A stretch of DNA of 64,000 nt from Deltaproteobacteria bacterium (GTDB lineage Bacteria > Desulfobacterota > Desulfobaccia > Desulfobaccales > 0-14-0-80-60-11), in NCBI GenBank assembly GCA_003599195.1, contig QZIZ01000019.1, positions 1 to 64,000 of the forward strand, in the 5' to 3' direction. This document shows positions 41,101-49,527 of this stretch, piece by piece (the first letter of the stretch is position 1; each line of letters starts with the position of its first letter). Under the pieces are notes generated by a model. The model had not been told where the DNA came from. It saw nothing but the letters and a program-made list of their open reading frames with translations, and searched no databases. The translations under genes were made by a program, and so were the position numbers.

Positions 41101-41448
41101 GCTTGCGCCTCCGCGAGAAGAAGTTCAAGGTTCGAGGTTCAAAGTTCAAGGTTCTTGTGCGCTTTGTGCGCTATTTAAGTTGCCCACCCTTCATAATCTT
41201 CGGATGAGCCGCAGGCTCATGAGCGGTATAGCACAGGCTTTCCAGCCTGTGCGAATTACTGAAGCGGGCGAGACGCCTGTCCTACCTATCCTTTAATTCC
41301 TTACGGGTGGGCCGCAGGCTCAGGTTTATCTATCTGAAAACATAAAAATTATCGGAAGTCGAAGCCAAACTTTGAACTTTGAACCTTGAACTCTGAACTT
41401 GTGCAGTCAGCAAGCTTTCTCCGCTCACTGCTTATTGCTCACCGTTCA
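41101..41448. repeat. Intergenic repeat block, families E and A
   Basis: The 348-base gap contains tandem GGTTCAAAGTTCAAGGTTC units (41125-41155), their inverse (41371-41400), a dyad CACAGGCTTTCCAGCCTGTG (41232-41251) and a GCTCACTGCTTATTGCTCACC unit like family A. I see no gene. It resembles the other gaps in being built of inverted short repeats. Confidence 0.65.
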
Positions 41449-41832
41449 CTAGACCTTCCTCAGGGCAATGGCGTCGATCTCAACGGCCACGCCCCGGGCC
41501 AGAGCTGAGACCTGGACGGTTGTCCGGGCCGGCGCCGGGTCCGGAAAAAATTCGGCGTAGGTGCGGTTCATCTCCTTAAAATCCGCCATGTCGGCCAGAT
41601 AGACGGTGGTCTTGATCACGTCCTTGAGGGTGAGGTTGGCTGCGGCCAGGATGGCCTTCAGGTTCTGGATGGTCTGTACGGTTTGGACCACGATGTCCCC
41701 TTCCACCTTATTGCCGGCGGCGTCCAGGGGAATCTGGCCGGAAACGAAGACGAAGGGGCCTGCGGCCAGGGCCTGGCTGTAAGGACCCACCGGGGCCGTG
41801 ACTTGATCCGTGATGATCACTTTTTTTTTCAT
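41449..41832 (-). CDS. ridA: RidA family enamine/imine deaminase
   Basis: Removes reactive 2-aminoacrylate-type intermediates. The start at 41832 is preceded by AAGGAAG and gives 127 residues, the normal length; the ORF's longer start adds 7 residues. Motifs: APVGPYSQAL, FVSGQIPLD, VVQTVQTIQNLKAILAAANLTLKDVIKTTVYL, and PARTTVQVSALARGVAVEIDAIA with the substrate-binding Arg and terminal Glu. Confidence 0.94.
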   Translation of the reverse strand: MKKKVIITDQVTAPVGPYSQALAAGPFVFVSGQIPLDAAGNKVEGDIVVQTVQTIQNLKAILAAANLTLKDVIKTTVYLADMADFKEMNRTYAEFFPDPAPARTTVQVSALARGVAVEIDAIALRKV

Positions 41833-41968
41833 GACGGGTTCTTCCTTATCCATTGAATTTAAGGTTCTACCTCCGGAAATGGGGGCAGAGAGTGATTAAT
41901 TGCAAGAAAAACCTTGAAGATTAGCCTGGGGTTTGTTAATTGTTACCAAAAACCCCCGGAGGATGGTA

Positions 41969-42232
41969 ATGGGGCTGTGGATGAAGTGCCCGAAATGCCA
42001 AACGCATAATCCCCTTTCTTTAAAGGTTTGCGACAATTGCGGATCTTTGCTGGATAATCTACCCAAAGAACAACGCATTTATGTGCTGACGCCCCCGGGC
42101 GCGGCGCAACCCGCGCGTCTTCTCAAAGCCACGCCGACTGCGGAATCTCCTCTGCCTGCCGCCGCTCCGGAGGCTCAAGCCGCCCCTCCCAAGGCCAAGG
42201 CTCAGAAAAAACCTCGGAAGAAGAAGAGTTAA
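41969..42232 (+). CDS. Small zinc-ribbon protein with basic tail
   Basis: The start at 41969 (GGAGG 6 bases upstream) gives 87 residues: WMKCPKCQTHNPLSLKVCDNCGSLL is a zinc ribbon, followed by a Pro/Ala-rich linker and a Lys-rich end (KAQKKPRKKKS). It may bind nucleic acid or a protein partner. It overlaps the convergent PNP gene by 4 bases. Function unknown. Confidence 0.7.
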   Translation: MGLWMKCPKCQTHNPLSLKVCDNCGSLLDNLPKEQRIYVLTPPGAAQPARLLKATPTAESPLPAAAPEAQAAPPKAKAQKKPRKKKS

Positions 42233-43074
42233 GCCGGGGCTGCGGCGTGTTCCACAATCCCCAGGATTAATTGCACCAATCGGGGTTCGGCCCGGGCCAC
42301 GGTGTCCACGATCTCTTCCAGAGAAGTGGGGGCCATGGCGTCCGGGAGATTAAGATTGCTGAGCACGGAGATGCCTAAGACTTGCAGACTGGCGTGCACC
42401 GCGCAGATAGCCTCGGGCACGGTGGACATGCCCACCGCGTCCGCGCCGATCAACCGCAGAAAGCGAGTTTCCGCGGGGGTTTCCAATTGGGGGCCTTTGA
42501 CCGCCACGTAAACCCCCTGGCGCAATACCAACCCCCTGCGGCGGGCCACCTCCTCCGCCACCTGCATTAAGCGGCGGTCGTAGACCCGGCTTAAGTCGGG
42601 AAACCGCGGCCCCCAGGCGTCGATATTCTCTCCGGTGAGGGGGCTGTCTCCCAGGAAATTGAGGTGATCCCGGACGAGCATTAATTCACCGGCTCTGAAG
42701 AAAGGATTGAGGGCCCCCGCGGCATTGGTCAGGATCAGGTTTTTAATGCCCACCGCGGCCATCACCCGCACCGGAAAGGTCACCTGGCGCAGAGAATACC
42801 CCTCATAAGCGTGCAGCCGCCCCTGGCAGAGGAGAACCCGGCTGCCGGCCAGAAGCCCCCAACTCAGGTGTCCCCGGTGGCTGGGACTGGTGGCCCGGGG
42901 ATAGTGGGGCAGCTTCTCGTAAGGGAGACTGCCTTCCTCTTCCAACTGTCCGGCTAAAAGCCCCATGCCGGTTCCCAGGACGATGCCCCATTCCGGAGCG
43001 GTTTGCCAATTCCGGCCCAGGAAGTCGGCGCACTCCTCTACCTGGGCATAATATTGCTGGGCGGTCACCATCAT
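42229..43074 (-). CDS. Purine nucleoside phosphorylase
   Basis: Trimeric-type PNP, splitting purine nucleosides with phosphate. The 281-residue protein shows GIVLGTGMGLLAG, the phosphate-site SPSHRGH, RLHAYEGYS, ILTNAAGAL, VAVKGPQLETPAETRFL and the substrate loop GMSTVPEAI. Either ATG of the MM pair could be the start. It belongs to purine salvage; purM lies nearby on the other strand. Confidence 0.93.
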   Translation of the reverse strand: MMVTAQQYYAQVEECADFLGRNWQTAPEWGIVLGTGMGLLAGQLEEEGSLPYEKLPHYPRATSPSHRGHLSWGLLAGSRVLLCQGRLHAYEGYSLRQVTFPVRVMAAVGIKNLILTNAAGALNPFFRAGELMLVRDHLNFLGDSPLTGENIDAWGPRFPDLSRVYDRRLMQVAEEVARRRGLVLRQGVYVAVKGPQLETPAETRFLRLIGADAVGMSTVPEAICAVHASLQVLGISVLSNLNLPDAMAPTSLEEIVDTVARAEPRLVQLILGIVEHAAAPA

Positions 43075-43229
43075 CCCCCATTCCCGAAATAATGTTTTTC
43101 AAGATATGCTGCTTTCCGCCATTCGTCAATGCCTGGGCCGGAGGAAGGTCCATTTCCCGGTTTATCTCCTTGACAGAAGCAGGGTTCGGTTTTAAAAATA
43201 AGGACACAGCAGAATGGGGATCTTGCGTC

Positions 43230-43652
43230 ATGGCCAGACCGAAAAAATGCCGGTGGGTGAAAATGGAGCCGGGGGTGACCTTTTTCAAGCCCCAGGGTAT
43301 CCCCCTCCGGTCCTTGGAGCACAACGTCATCACCATCGATGAAATGGAAGCCATGCGGCTGTCCGACTTTTTGGGATTGAACCAGGAACAGGTGGCCAAA
43401 GAGATGCAGGTTTCCCGGCCCACGGTGACCCGCATTCTGGCCCGGGCACATAAGGCGGTGGCCGATGCCTTGGCCCACGGCAAGGCCATTCGCATTGAGG
43501 GGGGAGATTACCGTCTGGCGGAGGAATTCCTGGTCTGCCGTTTCTGCGGCCATCAGGAACCCGCCCCGGCCCAAAAGGGAGGGGAGCCGCAGACCTGCTC
43601 AAAATGCCAGAGTCCCAACTCCGGCCAAATTGCGGCGGATAAAACCCGCTAA
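43230..43652 (+). CDS. DUF134 helix-turn-helix protein
   Basis: The 140-residue protein has the DUF134 layout: MARPKKCRWV, FFKPQGIPL, then a sigma-like helix-turn-helix (NVITIDEMEAMRLSDFLGLNQEQVAKEMQVSRPTVTRILARAHKAVADAL), and a C-terminal Cys ribbon (CRFCGHQEP..CSKCQSPN). The longer ORF from 43092 lacks these features in its extra part. It is a probable DNA-binding regulator, with Cys that could bind a metal or cluster. Confidence 0.85.
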   Translation: MARPKKCRWVKMEPGVTFFKPQGIPLRSLEHNVITIDEMEAMRLSDFLGLNQEQVAKEMQVSRPTVTRILARAHKAVADALAHGKAIRIEGGDYRLAEEFLVCRFCGHQEPAPAQKGGEPQTCSKCQSPNSGQIAADKTR

Positions 43653-43718
43653 CCAGGACACAATTAATTAGGGGGTCGTGGAGTTAACAGTAAATTATCT
43701 ATAATTACAGATAGTTGT

Positions 43719-43740
43719 GGTGCGAAAAGCGCACCCTTTT
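43719..43740 (+). terminator. Short hairpin before purM
   Basis: GGTGCG and CGCACC pair around AAAAG and are followed by CTTTT. It could end the DUF134 transcript or be a leader hairpin of purM. The stem is only 6 bp. Confidence 0.35.
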
Positions 43741-43782
43741 CAAGCCAGCCCATCTTGAAGCCTGGGGGGGAGACTGAAGGGC

Positions 43783-44823
43783 ATGGATGCCATAACCTAC
43801 CGCGAATCCGGGGTTGATATCGATAAGGCCGAGTCCTTTATTCAAAAGATACGCCCCCTGGTCAAATCCACTTTCCGCACCGGCGTTCTGGGGGAGATCG
43901 GCGGCTATGCCGGTCTTTTCCATCTGAACGTCCAGCAATACCGCGATCCCGTATTGGTTTCCGCCACCGACGGGGTGGGCACCAAGATCATGGTGGCCGT
44001 CCTCATGGACCGGCACCACACCATCGGCATCGATCTGGTGGCCATGTGTGTTAACGACATCATCACCCACGGGGCCGCCCCCTTATTTTTCCTGGATTAT
44101 CTGGCCATGGGGAAGCTCTCCCCGCAAACCGGGACCCAGATCATAGAAGGCATCACCAACGGCTGCCTCCAGGCCCGCTGCTCTCTGATCGGGGGGGAAA
44201 CCGCGGAGATGCCGGGCTTATATAAAGAGGGGGATTACGATCTGGCCGGTTTTGTGGTGGGGGTGGTGGACCGGAGCCAGATCATCGACGGCTCGGATAT
44301 CGCCGTGGGCCACCGGCTCATCGGCATCGCCTCCAGCGGCCTGCACTCCAACGGCTTTTCCCTGGTGCGCAAGGTCCTCTTCGAGAAGCACGGCTATGGG
44401 GTGATGGACGAGATCCCGGAGTTGGGCGGCCCCTTGGGGGATGAGCTCCTTAAACCCACCAGGATCTACGTGGAAACGGTGCTCAATCTCTTGCGGGATT
44501 TCTCCTTAAGCGGCATCGCCCATATCACCGGCGGCGGACTGACCAATAATCTGCCCCGCATCCTGCCCCGCTCCTGCCAGGCGGTGATCCACCGCCAGGC
44601 CTGGACTCCGCCCCCTATTTTCAAGTTGCTCCAGGATAAGGGCAACATCCCGGAAGAGGAGATGTTCCGCACTTTTAATAACGGCGTGGGTTTGGTGATG
44701 GTGGTGGCCGAAGATCTGGTGGCCGACGTGCTGCTGCGCCTCCAAGGCCTCCAGGAACAGGCCTTTGTCATGGGGGAGATAATGGGCCGGAAAAATGACG
44801 ACCCGCCGCTGGTCTACGTTTAA
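43783..44823 (+). CDS. purM: Phosphoribosylformylglycinamidine cyclo-ligase
   Basis: AIR synthetase, step five of purine synthesis. The 346-residue protein shows SATDGVGTKIMVA, IGIDLVAMCVNDIITHGAAPLFFLDY, LIGGETAEMPGLY, GIASSGLHSNGFSLVRKV and HITGGGLTNNLPRILP, all hallmarks. It is monocistronic, followed by a strong terminator-like hairpin. Confidence 0.97.
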   Translation: MDAITYRESGVDIDKAESFIQKIRPLVKSTFRTGVLGEIGGYAGLFHLNVQQYRDPVLVSATDGVGTKIMVAVLMDRHHTIGIDLVAMCVNDIITHGAAPLFFLDYLAMGKLSPQTGTQIIEGITNGCLQARCSLIGGETAEMPGLYKEGDYDLAGFVVGVVDRSQIIDGSDIAVGHRLIGIASSGLHSNGFSLVRKVLFEKHGYGVMDEIPELGGPLGDELLKPTRIYVETVLNLLRDFSLSGIAHITGGGLTNNLPRILPRSCQAVIHRQAWTPPPIFKLLQDKGNIPEEEMFRTFNNGVGLVMVVAEDLVADVLLRLQGLQEQAFVMGEIMGRKNDDPPLVYV

Positions 44824-44865
44824 AGACGGTTTTTAGTTTTTAGTCTTCGGAAGATAATTAAATGA

Positions 44866-44895
44866 AAGGGGCAACAGGCTACTCTGTTGCCCCTT
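44866..44895. terminator. Terminator hairpin after purM
   Basis: AAGGGGCAACAG (44866-44877) pairs perfectly with CTGTTGCCCCTT (44884-44895) across 6 bases, between convergent purM and the HD gene. It is framed by inverted TTTTTAGTTTTTAG / CTAAAAACTGAAAAC units. Confidence 0.75.
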
Positions 44896-44951
44896 CCCTT
44901 TCCATTCTCCCATGATCTTTTAACTAAAAACTGAAAACTAAAAACCATCTT

Positions 44952-45977
44952 TCAGGTTTTGCCGATAAATTTAATAAAACTCATAAAGTAATTCAGATCA
45001 AAAATGTTCCTCTCCTGGAGAGCGGCCATCTCCTTCAGGGCTTCTTTAGAAGACTTGGGGCGCTTGTGGGAGTTGCCGCCGGTCAAGGTTTCATAGTGGT
45101 CCAGAATCCGCAGGACCCGGGCCCAGGGGTCGATGGCATTGATTTTTAGGCCCCCGGGGTGCCCGGAGCCGTCCCCGTTTTCATGGTGCTGCAGGGCCAT
45201 GTATCTCACTTCCCGTCGGATTCCGGGCATGGCCGACAGCATTTTGTAACCCACCGCGGGATGGGAATCCGTGGTCTTGACCGCGGTCCTGGTGGTATCC
45301 TTCTGGACCAACTCGGGCTTTAACTGGATCAGGCCGATGTCATGCAACATGGCTCCCAGGCCGAAGTCCTGGGCTTTTTGGGCGTCCCAGCCCAGAAAAC
45401 TGATAAAGGCCAGCCCCAAAAAGCAGACATTGAGGGAGTGGTTGTAGAGGACGTGGTCGTGCCGCCGGATTTCCAGGATGGACCGATGGAAGTCTACTCC
45501 GCCTTTCATCAAATCGAACATGCCGTCGATCAGACGCAAGGCCCGGAACATCTGGGGGCTGGCGCCGATCTCCTCGGAGCAAAAGAAATTGCGCACCGTA
45601 ATCAGCGTCGTGTCATACAGAAGGGTGACCTTCTCCTCCGGTTTCCAGGTTTCATCCGGCAACACCTTCTCCAGGGAGCGGTCCAGGTACTCCAGGACCC
45701 GGTCCTCATCCTCCTGTTGATAATAAAGCCATTGAATCTCCAAAGATTTCAGTTTCTGAAACCATTCCTCTTTGAAGATCTCGTTTTTGGGACAGGCCAG
45801 GACAAAGCGCGGCTCCGGGTCCTTTTTGGCTTTGACCTTGAGATAGACGTCGAAGGTGACCACATCGCCCGGCGCCAGGTTGCGCAGCGGCAAAGGGATA
45901 TACCCTCCCTTTTCTTCGCCGATGGCGGGGGCGACGATTTTACTGGTCTTTAACTCTAAATCCAGAATTTGTTTCAT
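44952..45977 (-). CDS. HD-GYP-like phosphodiesterase with GHP in place of GYP
   Basis: The 341-residue protein (start chosen at MKQILDLEL; the ORF can begin at 46034) has an N-terminal region of about 150 residues (LPLRNLAPGDVVTFDVYL) and a C-terminal HD-GYP domain: LYNHSLNVCFLGLAF, MLHDIGLIQL, DSHPAVGYKML and ALQHHENGDGSGHPGGL. Where GYP is expected it has GHP. HD-GYP enzymes hydrolyse c-di-GMP; with this change activity is plausible but unproven. No receiver domain is attached. Confidence 0.82.
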   Translation of the reverse strand: MKQILDLELKTSKIVAPAIGEEKGGYIPLPLRNLAPGDVVTFDVYLKVKAKKDPEPRFVLACPKNEIFKEEWFQKLKSLEIQWLYYQQEDEDRVLEYLDRSLEKVLPDETWKPEEKVTLLYDTTLITVRNFFCSEEIGASPQMFRALRLIDGMFDLMKGGVDFHRSILEIRRHDHVLYNHSLNVCFLGLAFISFLGWDAQKAQDFGLGAMLHDIGLIQLKPELVQKDTTRTAVKTTDSHPAVGYKMLSAMPGIRREVRYMALQHHENGDGSGHPGGLKINAIDPWARVLRILDHYETLTGGNSHKRPKSSKEALKEMAALQERNIFDLNYFMSFIKFIGKT

Positions 45978-46085
45978 AGATATGCAAAGGCGGCGCAAAG
46001 ATATAGGGACAAGTAAACCTGTCATCCTTATCATCGGAACCCGGACATCATTTATAAAATATTAATTTCTGCAAGCTGACCGCGG

Positions 46086-46673
46086 TCAGCTATTAATCCG
46101 CCGCCAGAGCCGGATGCCGGGGGGCGGAGCAGGCTCCGTCTCCGGGGGGGCTTGCAGGGAAGCAAAGACCGCCTGGGCCAGGGCCCAACCCTTGTGCTCC
46201 TGGGCCTCCTGCCACTCTCCATAGGTCAGGGCCCCCACCTTACAGGCCTCAACGCATGCGGGTTTCCGGCCCACGGCTTCCCTCTCCGGACATTGGTCGC
46301 ACTTCAGGGCGACCGCCCGCTTGTCCGGGGCCAGATAGAGGGGGGCGTAGGTGAGCACCCCGAAGGGGCAAGCCATGGCGCACATGGCGCAATTGATGCA
46401 CTTGGCCGGGTCGATGTCCACCGTGGACCGGGGGGTGCGGCTGATGGCCCCAGCAATGCACACCTGCTGGCAGGGGGCGGGCTCGCAGTGGCGGCACTTG
46501 TTGGGAAAGGCCAGGTGCTGCCTGCCCGGATAAATCCTTAGCCTAGGCCGGGGCGTCACTTGCTCCGAAATGGCCCCGGCCAGATTCTTGGTCCGGGAAT
46601 GCTCCACCGCACAGGCCAAACGGCACTGCAAACAGCCCACGCAACGCTCGGGGCGGACGATGACGGTTTTCAT
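46086..46673 (-). CDS. Four-cluster ferredoxin (electron-transfer Fe-S subunit)
   Basis: The 195-residue protein binds up to four [4Fe-4S] clusters: CVGCLQCRLAC, CRHCEPAPCQQVC, CINCAMCAMACP and CDQCPE...CVEAC. The pattern matches HycB/CooF/DmsB-type electron carriers. It is 40 bases downstream of the FAD oxidoreductase, so the two probably form an electron-transfer pair, as near CO dehydrogenase genes in other anaerobes, though no cooS is here. The stop lies in an 18-base palindrome (46074-46091). Confidence 0.9.
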   Translation of the reverse strand: MKTVIVRPERCVGCLQCRLACAVEHSRTKNLAGAISEQVTPRPRLRIYPGRQHLAFPNKCRHCEPAPCQQVCIAGAISRTPRSTVDIDPAKCINCAMCAMACPFGVLTYAPLYLAPDKRAVALKCDQCPEREAVGRKPACVEACKVGALTYGEWQEAQEHKGWALAQAVFASLQAPPETEPAPPPGIRLWRRINS

Positions 46674-46713
46674 AAACTATCCTTTTGGGGAGATATCCCC
46701 GCTAAGATTGCTC

Positions 46714-47919
46714 TCATCCCCACAACCTCCCCGGTGTCACCGGCTCCGCGGCGGGCAACTGTTGGGACATGAGGTGAAAGTAAATCCCTGCGTCCGCCAC
46801 TGCGCCCACCAGGGTCAAACCCACCAGGCGGCCCTCCCGGTAGGCCAGGCGGCGGTAATGGCCGCGGCGCCGGTCGAGTTCGCTGACTATCTCGACATCC
46901 TCGGCCTCCGGCTGCACTAACCCCCCGGTGATGATCTTGAAGCCCCGCAACGAAATGCTGTTTTGGGGCAGCAGGCCGGGGTAGCGCCGGTTTGCCCCGG
47001 CCATGTTGGCCCCGGCGATCTTCCCTTGCTCCACGGCCGCGGGCCAGATGGGGACATAAGCCGGTTGGCCGGTGAGGAGGTTAACTCCCTGAACACAGTC
47101 CCCCGCGGCATAAATCTCCGGCAGCCCGGTATTAAGCCGGGCGTCCACCGGCACGCCGCCGGCCGCGGCCAGGCCGCTGTCCGCCAGAAATTCCGTATTC
47201 GGCGTCACGCCGATGGCGAACAGCACGGCCTGAGCGGGCAGTTCCCGGCCGTCCGCCAGGGCCAGGGCCCGGACCCGGCCCTTGTACCCCGCCAAACCAA
47301 TGGGCTTGGTGTCGCAATAAACTTCAATGCCCCATTCTAATAGGGCGTTACCCAACATCGCCGCGGCCTGAGTATCCACCAGCCGGGGCAATACCTGGGA
47401 CTCCAGCTCCGCCAGGGCCACCCGGCAGCCTCGCCGGGCCAGGGCTTCAGCGGCCTTGAGGCCCACCGGCCCGGCTCCTGCAACCACCACCTCTGCGCCC
47501 TCGGGCAGGGCCGCGTCCAGGCGCCGCCAGTCCGCCAGGGTGCGCAGGGTAAAGACGCCCTCCAGGTCTTCCCCGGGGATGCCCGGCAGCCGGGGCCGGG
47601 CCCCGGAGGCGATGAGCAGCCGGTCGTAGGGACAGGCCCGTCCGGAGCGCAGGCGCACTTCCCGCTCCTCCGGGGCCACCTGGACCACCTGCTCCCCCAA
47701 GAGGGCTTCAAACCCCCATTCCTGGAAATAATCCGCGGCCTTAAGCCAGATCTTCTCCAGGCTTACCTCGCCGCTCAACAGATAGGTGAGCAGAGGCCTG
47801 CTGTAAGGAGGATGAGGCTCATCGCTGACCACGGTGACGGCGCCCCGGGGGTCCCACTGCCTGATGGTTTCCGCGGCGGCCAGCCCCGCGGCGCTGGCGC
47901 CGATGATTAGATAGCGCAT
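46714..47919 (-). CDS. FAD-dependent pyridine nucleotide-disulfide oxidoreductase
   Basis: The 401-residue protein has two dinucleotide sites (YLIIGASAAGLAAAETI at the start; VVVAGAGPVGLKAAEALARRG in the middle) and AAGDCVQGV near residue 280, as in NADH:ferredoxin/rubredoxin reductases and NirB-like modules. No redox CxxC is seen in the active site. With the downstream ferredoxin it probably exchanges electrons between NAD(P)H and ferredoxin. Confidence 0.9.
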   Translation of the reverse strand: MRYLIIGASAAGLAAAETIRQWDPRGAVTVVSDEPHPPYSRPLLTYLLSGEVSLEKIWLKAADYFQEWGFEALLGEQVVQVAPEEREVRLRSGRACPYDRLLIASGARPRLPGIPGEDLEGVFTLRTLADWRRLDAALPEGAEVVVAGAGPVGLKAAEALARRGCRVALAELESQVLPRLVDTQAAAMLGNALLEWGIEVYCDTKPIGLAGYKGRVRALALADGRELPAQAVLFAIGVTPNTEFLADSGLAAAGGVPVDARLNTGLPEIYAAGDCVQGVNLLTGQPAYVPIWPAAVEQGKIAGANMAGANRRYPGLLPQNSISLRGFKIITGGLVQPEAEDVEIVSELDRRRGHYRRLAYREGRLVGLTLVGAVADAGIYFHLMSQQLPAAEPVTPGRLWG

Positions 47920-47972
47920 AATGTTATTTTACCGCGAAGCTGAGGCCCCAGGGAAGAAAAATAGCTGCTTAT

Positions 47973-48075
47973 GGAAGGGCGAAAAGGGGAAGAGGGAAAA
48001 AGGGGAAAGGGGAAAAAATTTATTATGCCTCCAACCCTTCCCTTTTCGCCTTTTAACCTTTTCCCCTTTTCCCCC
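47973..48075. repeat. Purine/pyrimidine inverted repeat, family D (copy 2)
   Basis: GGGCGAAAAGGGGAAGAGGG on the left mirrors CCCTTTTCGCCTTTTAACC on the right, with a short AT-rich loop (TTTATTATG). Same type as 8336-8428. It sits between divergent genes. Confidence 0.7.
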
Positions 48076-48198
48076 AGATATTTCCCATCTTGCATAACTT
48101 TCACTCCTGTAGTAGTGTCCTCTCCAGCCGGACCCGGCTTCGAAGGGCCAGCTTTCCGGTTCGCATTTCCCCATTTCCGAAGATTGCGGAGGCAGATG

Positions 48199-48801
48199 AT
48201 GAAACCCATATCCCGGGCCTTGATAAGCGTTACCGACAAAGGCGGTTTGCTGGAGTTTGCCCAATTTCTAGCCAAGTATCAGGTGGAGATCCTGTCCACC
48301 GGCGGCACCGCCAAGATGCTCAGGGACGGCGGCGTGAAGGTGGTGGAAGTCTCCGATTACACCGGCTTTCCGGAAATGTTGGACGGCCGGGTGAAGACCC
48401 TGCACCCCAAAATCCACGGGGGCATTCTGGGCCGCCGGGACCTCCCCGCCCACCTGGAACAGATGGCCGCCCAAAAAATCCAACCCATCGACCTGGTGGT
48501 GGTCAACCTCTATCAGTTCGAAAAAGCGGTGGCCAAGCCCGGCTGCACCCTGGAAGACGCCATTGAAAACATCGATATCGGCGGGCCCACCCTGCTTCGG
48601 GCCGCGGCCAAGAATTACCAGGCGGTCACCGTGGTAGTGGACCCCGGGGATTACCACCGCCTCATGGACGAGATGAAGCTTAATAAGGGCGCGACCAGCC
48701 TGAGCACCCGCTTCAAACTGGCGAAAAAGGTCTTCAAGCTTACCAGCGAGTACGATACCGCCATTTACCATTATCTGGTGGACAAGGCTCCGGCCTGCTG
48801 A
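48199..48801 (+). CDS. Stand-alone IMP cyclohydrolase (PurH N-terminal domain)
   Basis: The 200-residue protein is the MGS-like IMP cyclohydrolase part of Pur[69 protein letters not shown] and [18 protein letters not shown]. The AICAR transformylase domain is absent, so step nine must be done by a separate enzyme elsewhere. The start at 48199 has GGAGG 6 bases upstream; ORFs that begin earlier read through repeat D. Confidence 0.92.
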   Translation: MKPISRALISVTDKGGLLEFAQFLAKYQVEILSTGGTAKMLRDGGVKVVEVSDYTGFPEMLDGRVKTLHPKIHGGILGRRDLPAHLEQMAAQKIQPIDLVVVNLYQFEKAVAKPGCTLEDAIENIDIGGPTLLRAAAKNYQAVTVVVDPGDYHRLMDEMKLNKGATSLSTRFKLAKKVFKLTSEYDTAIYHYLVDKAPAC

Positions 48802-49166
48802 TGGGTGCGCCTGCCTCGATTACCATGAGCCGGGGCCGGGTCCTGGACCTCACCGGCCCCTATTACTACCAGGACCTGCTCACCGGCATCGCCCAGGAGA
48901 TCCTCGCCGAGCTGGCCGAAATCGAGAAAGTGGACCTCCCCTCCCTGGCGGAGGAGGATTTCGAACAGGTGGTGAGCGTCACCCAGATCCGCCTGCTCAA
49001 CGAACTTTATTACTGCCTGGGGCAACTCCGGGCCGCGGGTGTGGAACTGGAGGTGAAACGGGCCATCCAGGACCTCCGGGATATCTGGAACCGTTACATC
49101 GACCAGACCCAGCGGCCCGCAGCCCTGAAATTTCAGGTGGAGCCGGGAGAAGACCAGGTGCAATGA
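48801..49166 (+). CDS. Unrecognised 121-residue helical protein coupled to IMP cyclohydrolase
   Basis: The ATG overlaps the stop of the preceding gene by one base. The product is acidic and mostly helical (YYYQDLLTGIAQEILAELAEIEKVDLPSLAEEDFEQVV; LLNELYYCLGQLRAAGVELEVKRAIQDLRDIWNRYID), with no membrane segment or catalytic motif that I recognise. Tight coupling suggests a common regulation with purine synthesis, not a known function. Confidence 0.7.
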   Translation: MGAPASITMSRGRVLDLTGPYYYQDLLTGIAQEILAELAEIEKVDLPSLAEEDFEQVVSVTQIRLLNELYYCLGQLRAAGVELEVKRAIQDLRDIWNRYIDQTQRPAALKFQVEPGEDQVQ

Positions 49167-49527
49167 GAGGGAGAGGAACAATCTTTCCAGCAGGTGACTG
49201 TCTCTGGACGATCAGGACCTCATAAGATTTAACCCTAAACATTCCGCCAATCTTTCTATCAGATAACCTACATAAAATTACCTAACATAAATAAAATAAC
49301 TAGGCAAAAATAGGTAATTTTACCAGCTTTTTCCTAACCTAAATTTTCTTAAAATAATACTAAACTGAAATTTTGGCGAGGGCTGGGAAGTTAAGCCCAC
49401 CGTTTCCGGATTTTTACGGCAGGTGTGCGGATCGAAGTGGACATGAATTTCTACTGCCTCCTGAGGTTGATTTTCCAAACGTGAAAGATCTTTCGATTGA
49501 GCGTGATGGCGAAGCGTGGGGAGAATT
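49167..49527. promoter_or_regulatory. AT-rich control region with TAGGYA boxes upstream of the EPS genes
   Basis: In 361 bases there is no gene. An 11-bp perfect inverted repeat, AAAATTACCTA (49274-49284) and TAGGTAATTTT (49311-49321), encloses a direct copy CTAGGCAAAA, and CCTAACCTAA follows at 49333-49342. These multiple TAGGYA-type boxes resemble those before the peroxidase gene and wza. The gene starts at 49528. Confidence 0.5.

Noticed and set aside
40141-41178. 345-residue plus-strand ORF opposite the globin gene
   Set aside because: It begins in repeat DNA, is rich in Gln/His as antisense frames are here, and has no recognisable domain.
46074-46091. 18-base palindrome AGCTGACCGCGGTCAGCT as an operator
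   Set aside because: It contains the stop codon of the ferredoxin gene and is more likely part of a 3' hairpin; no second copy was seen.
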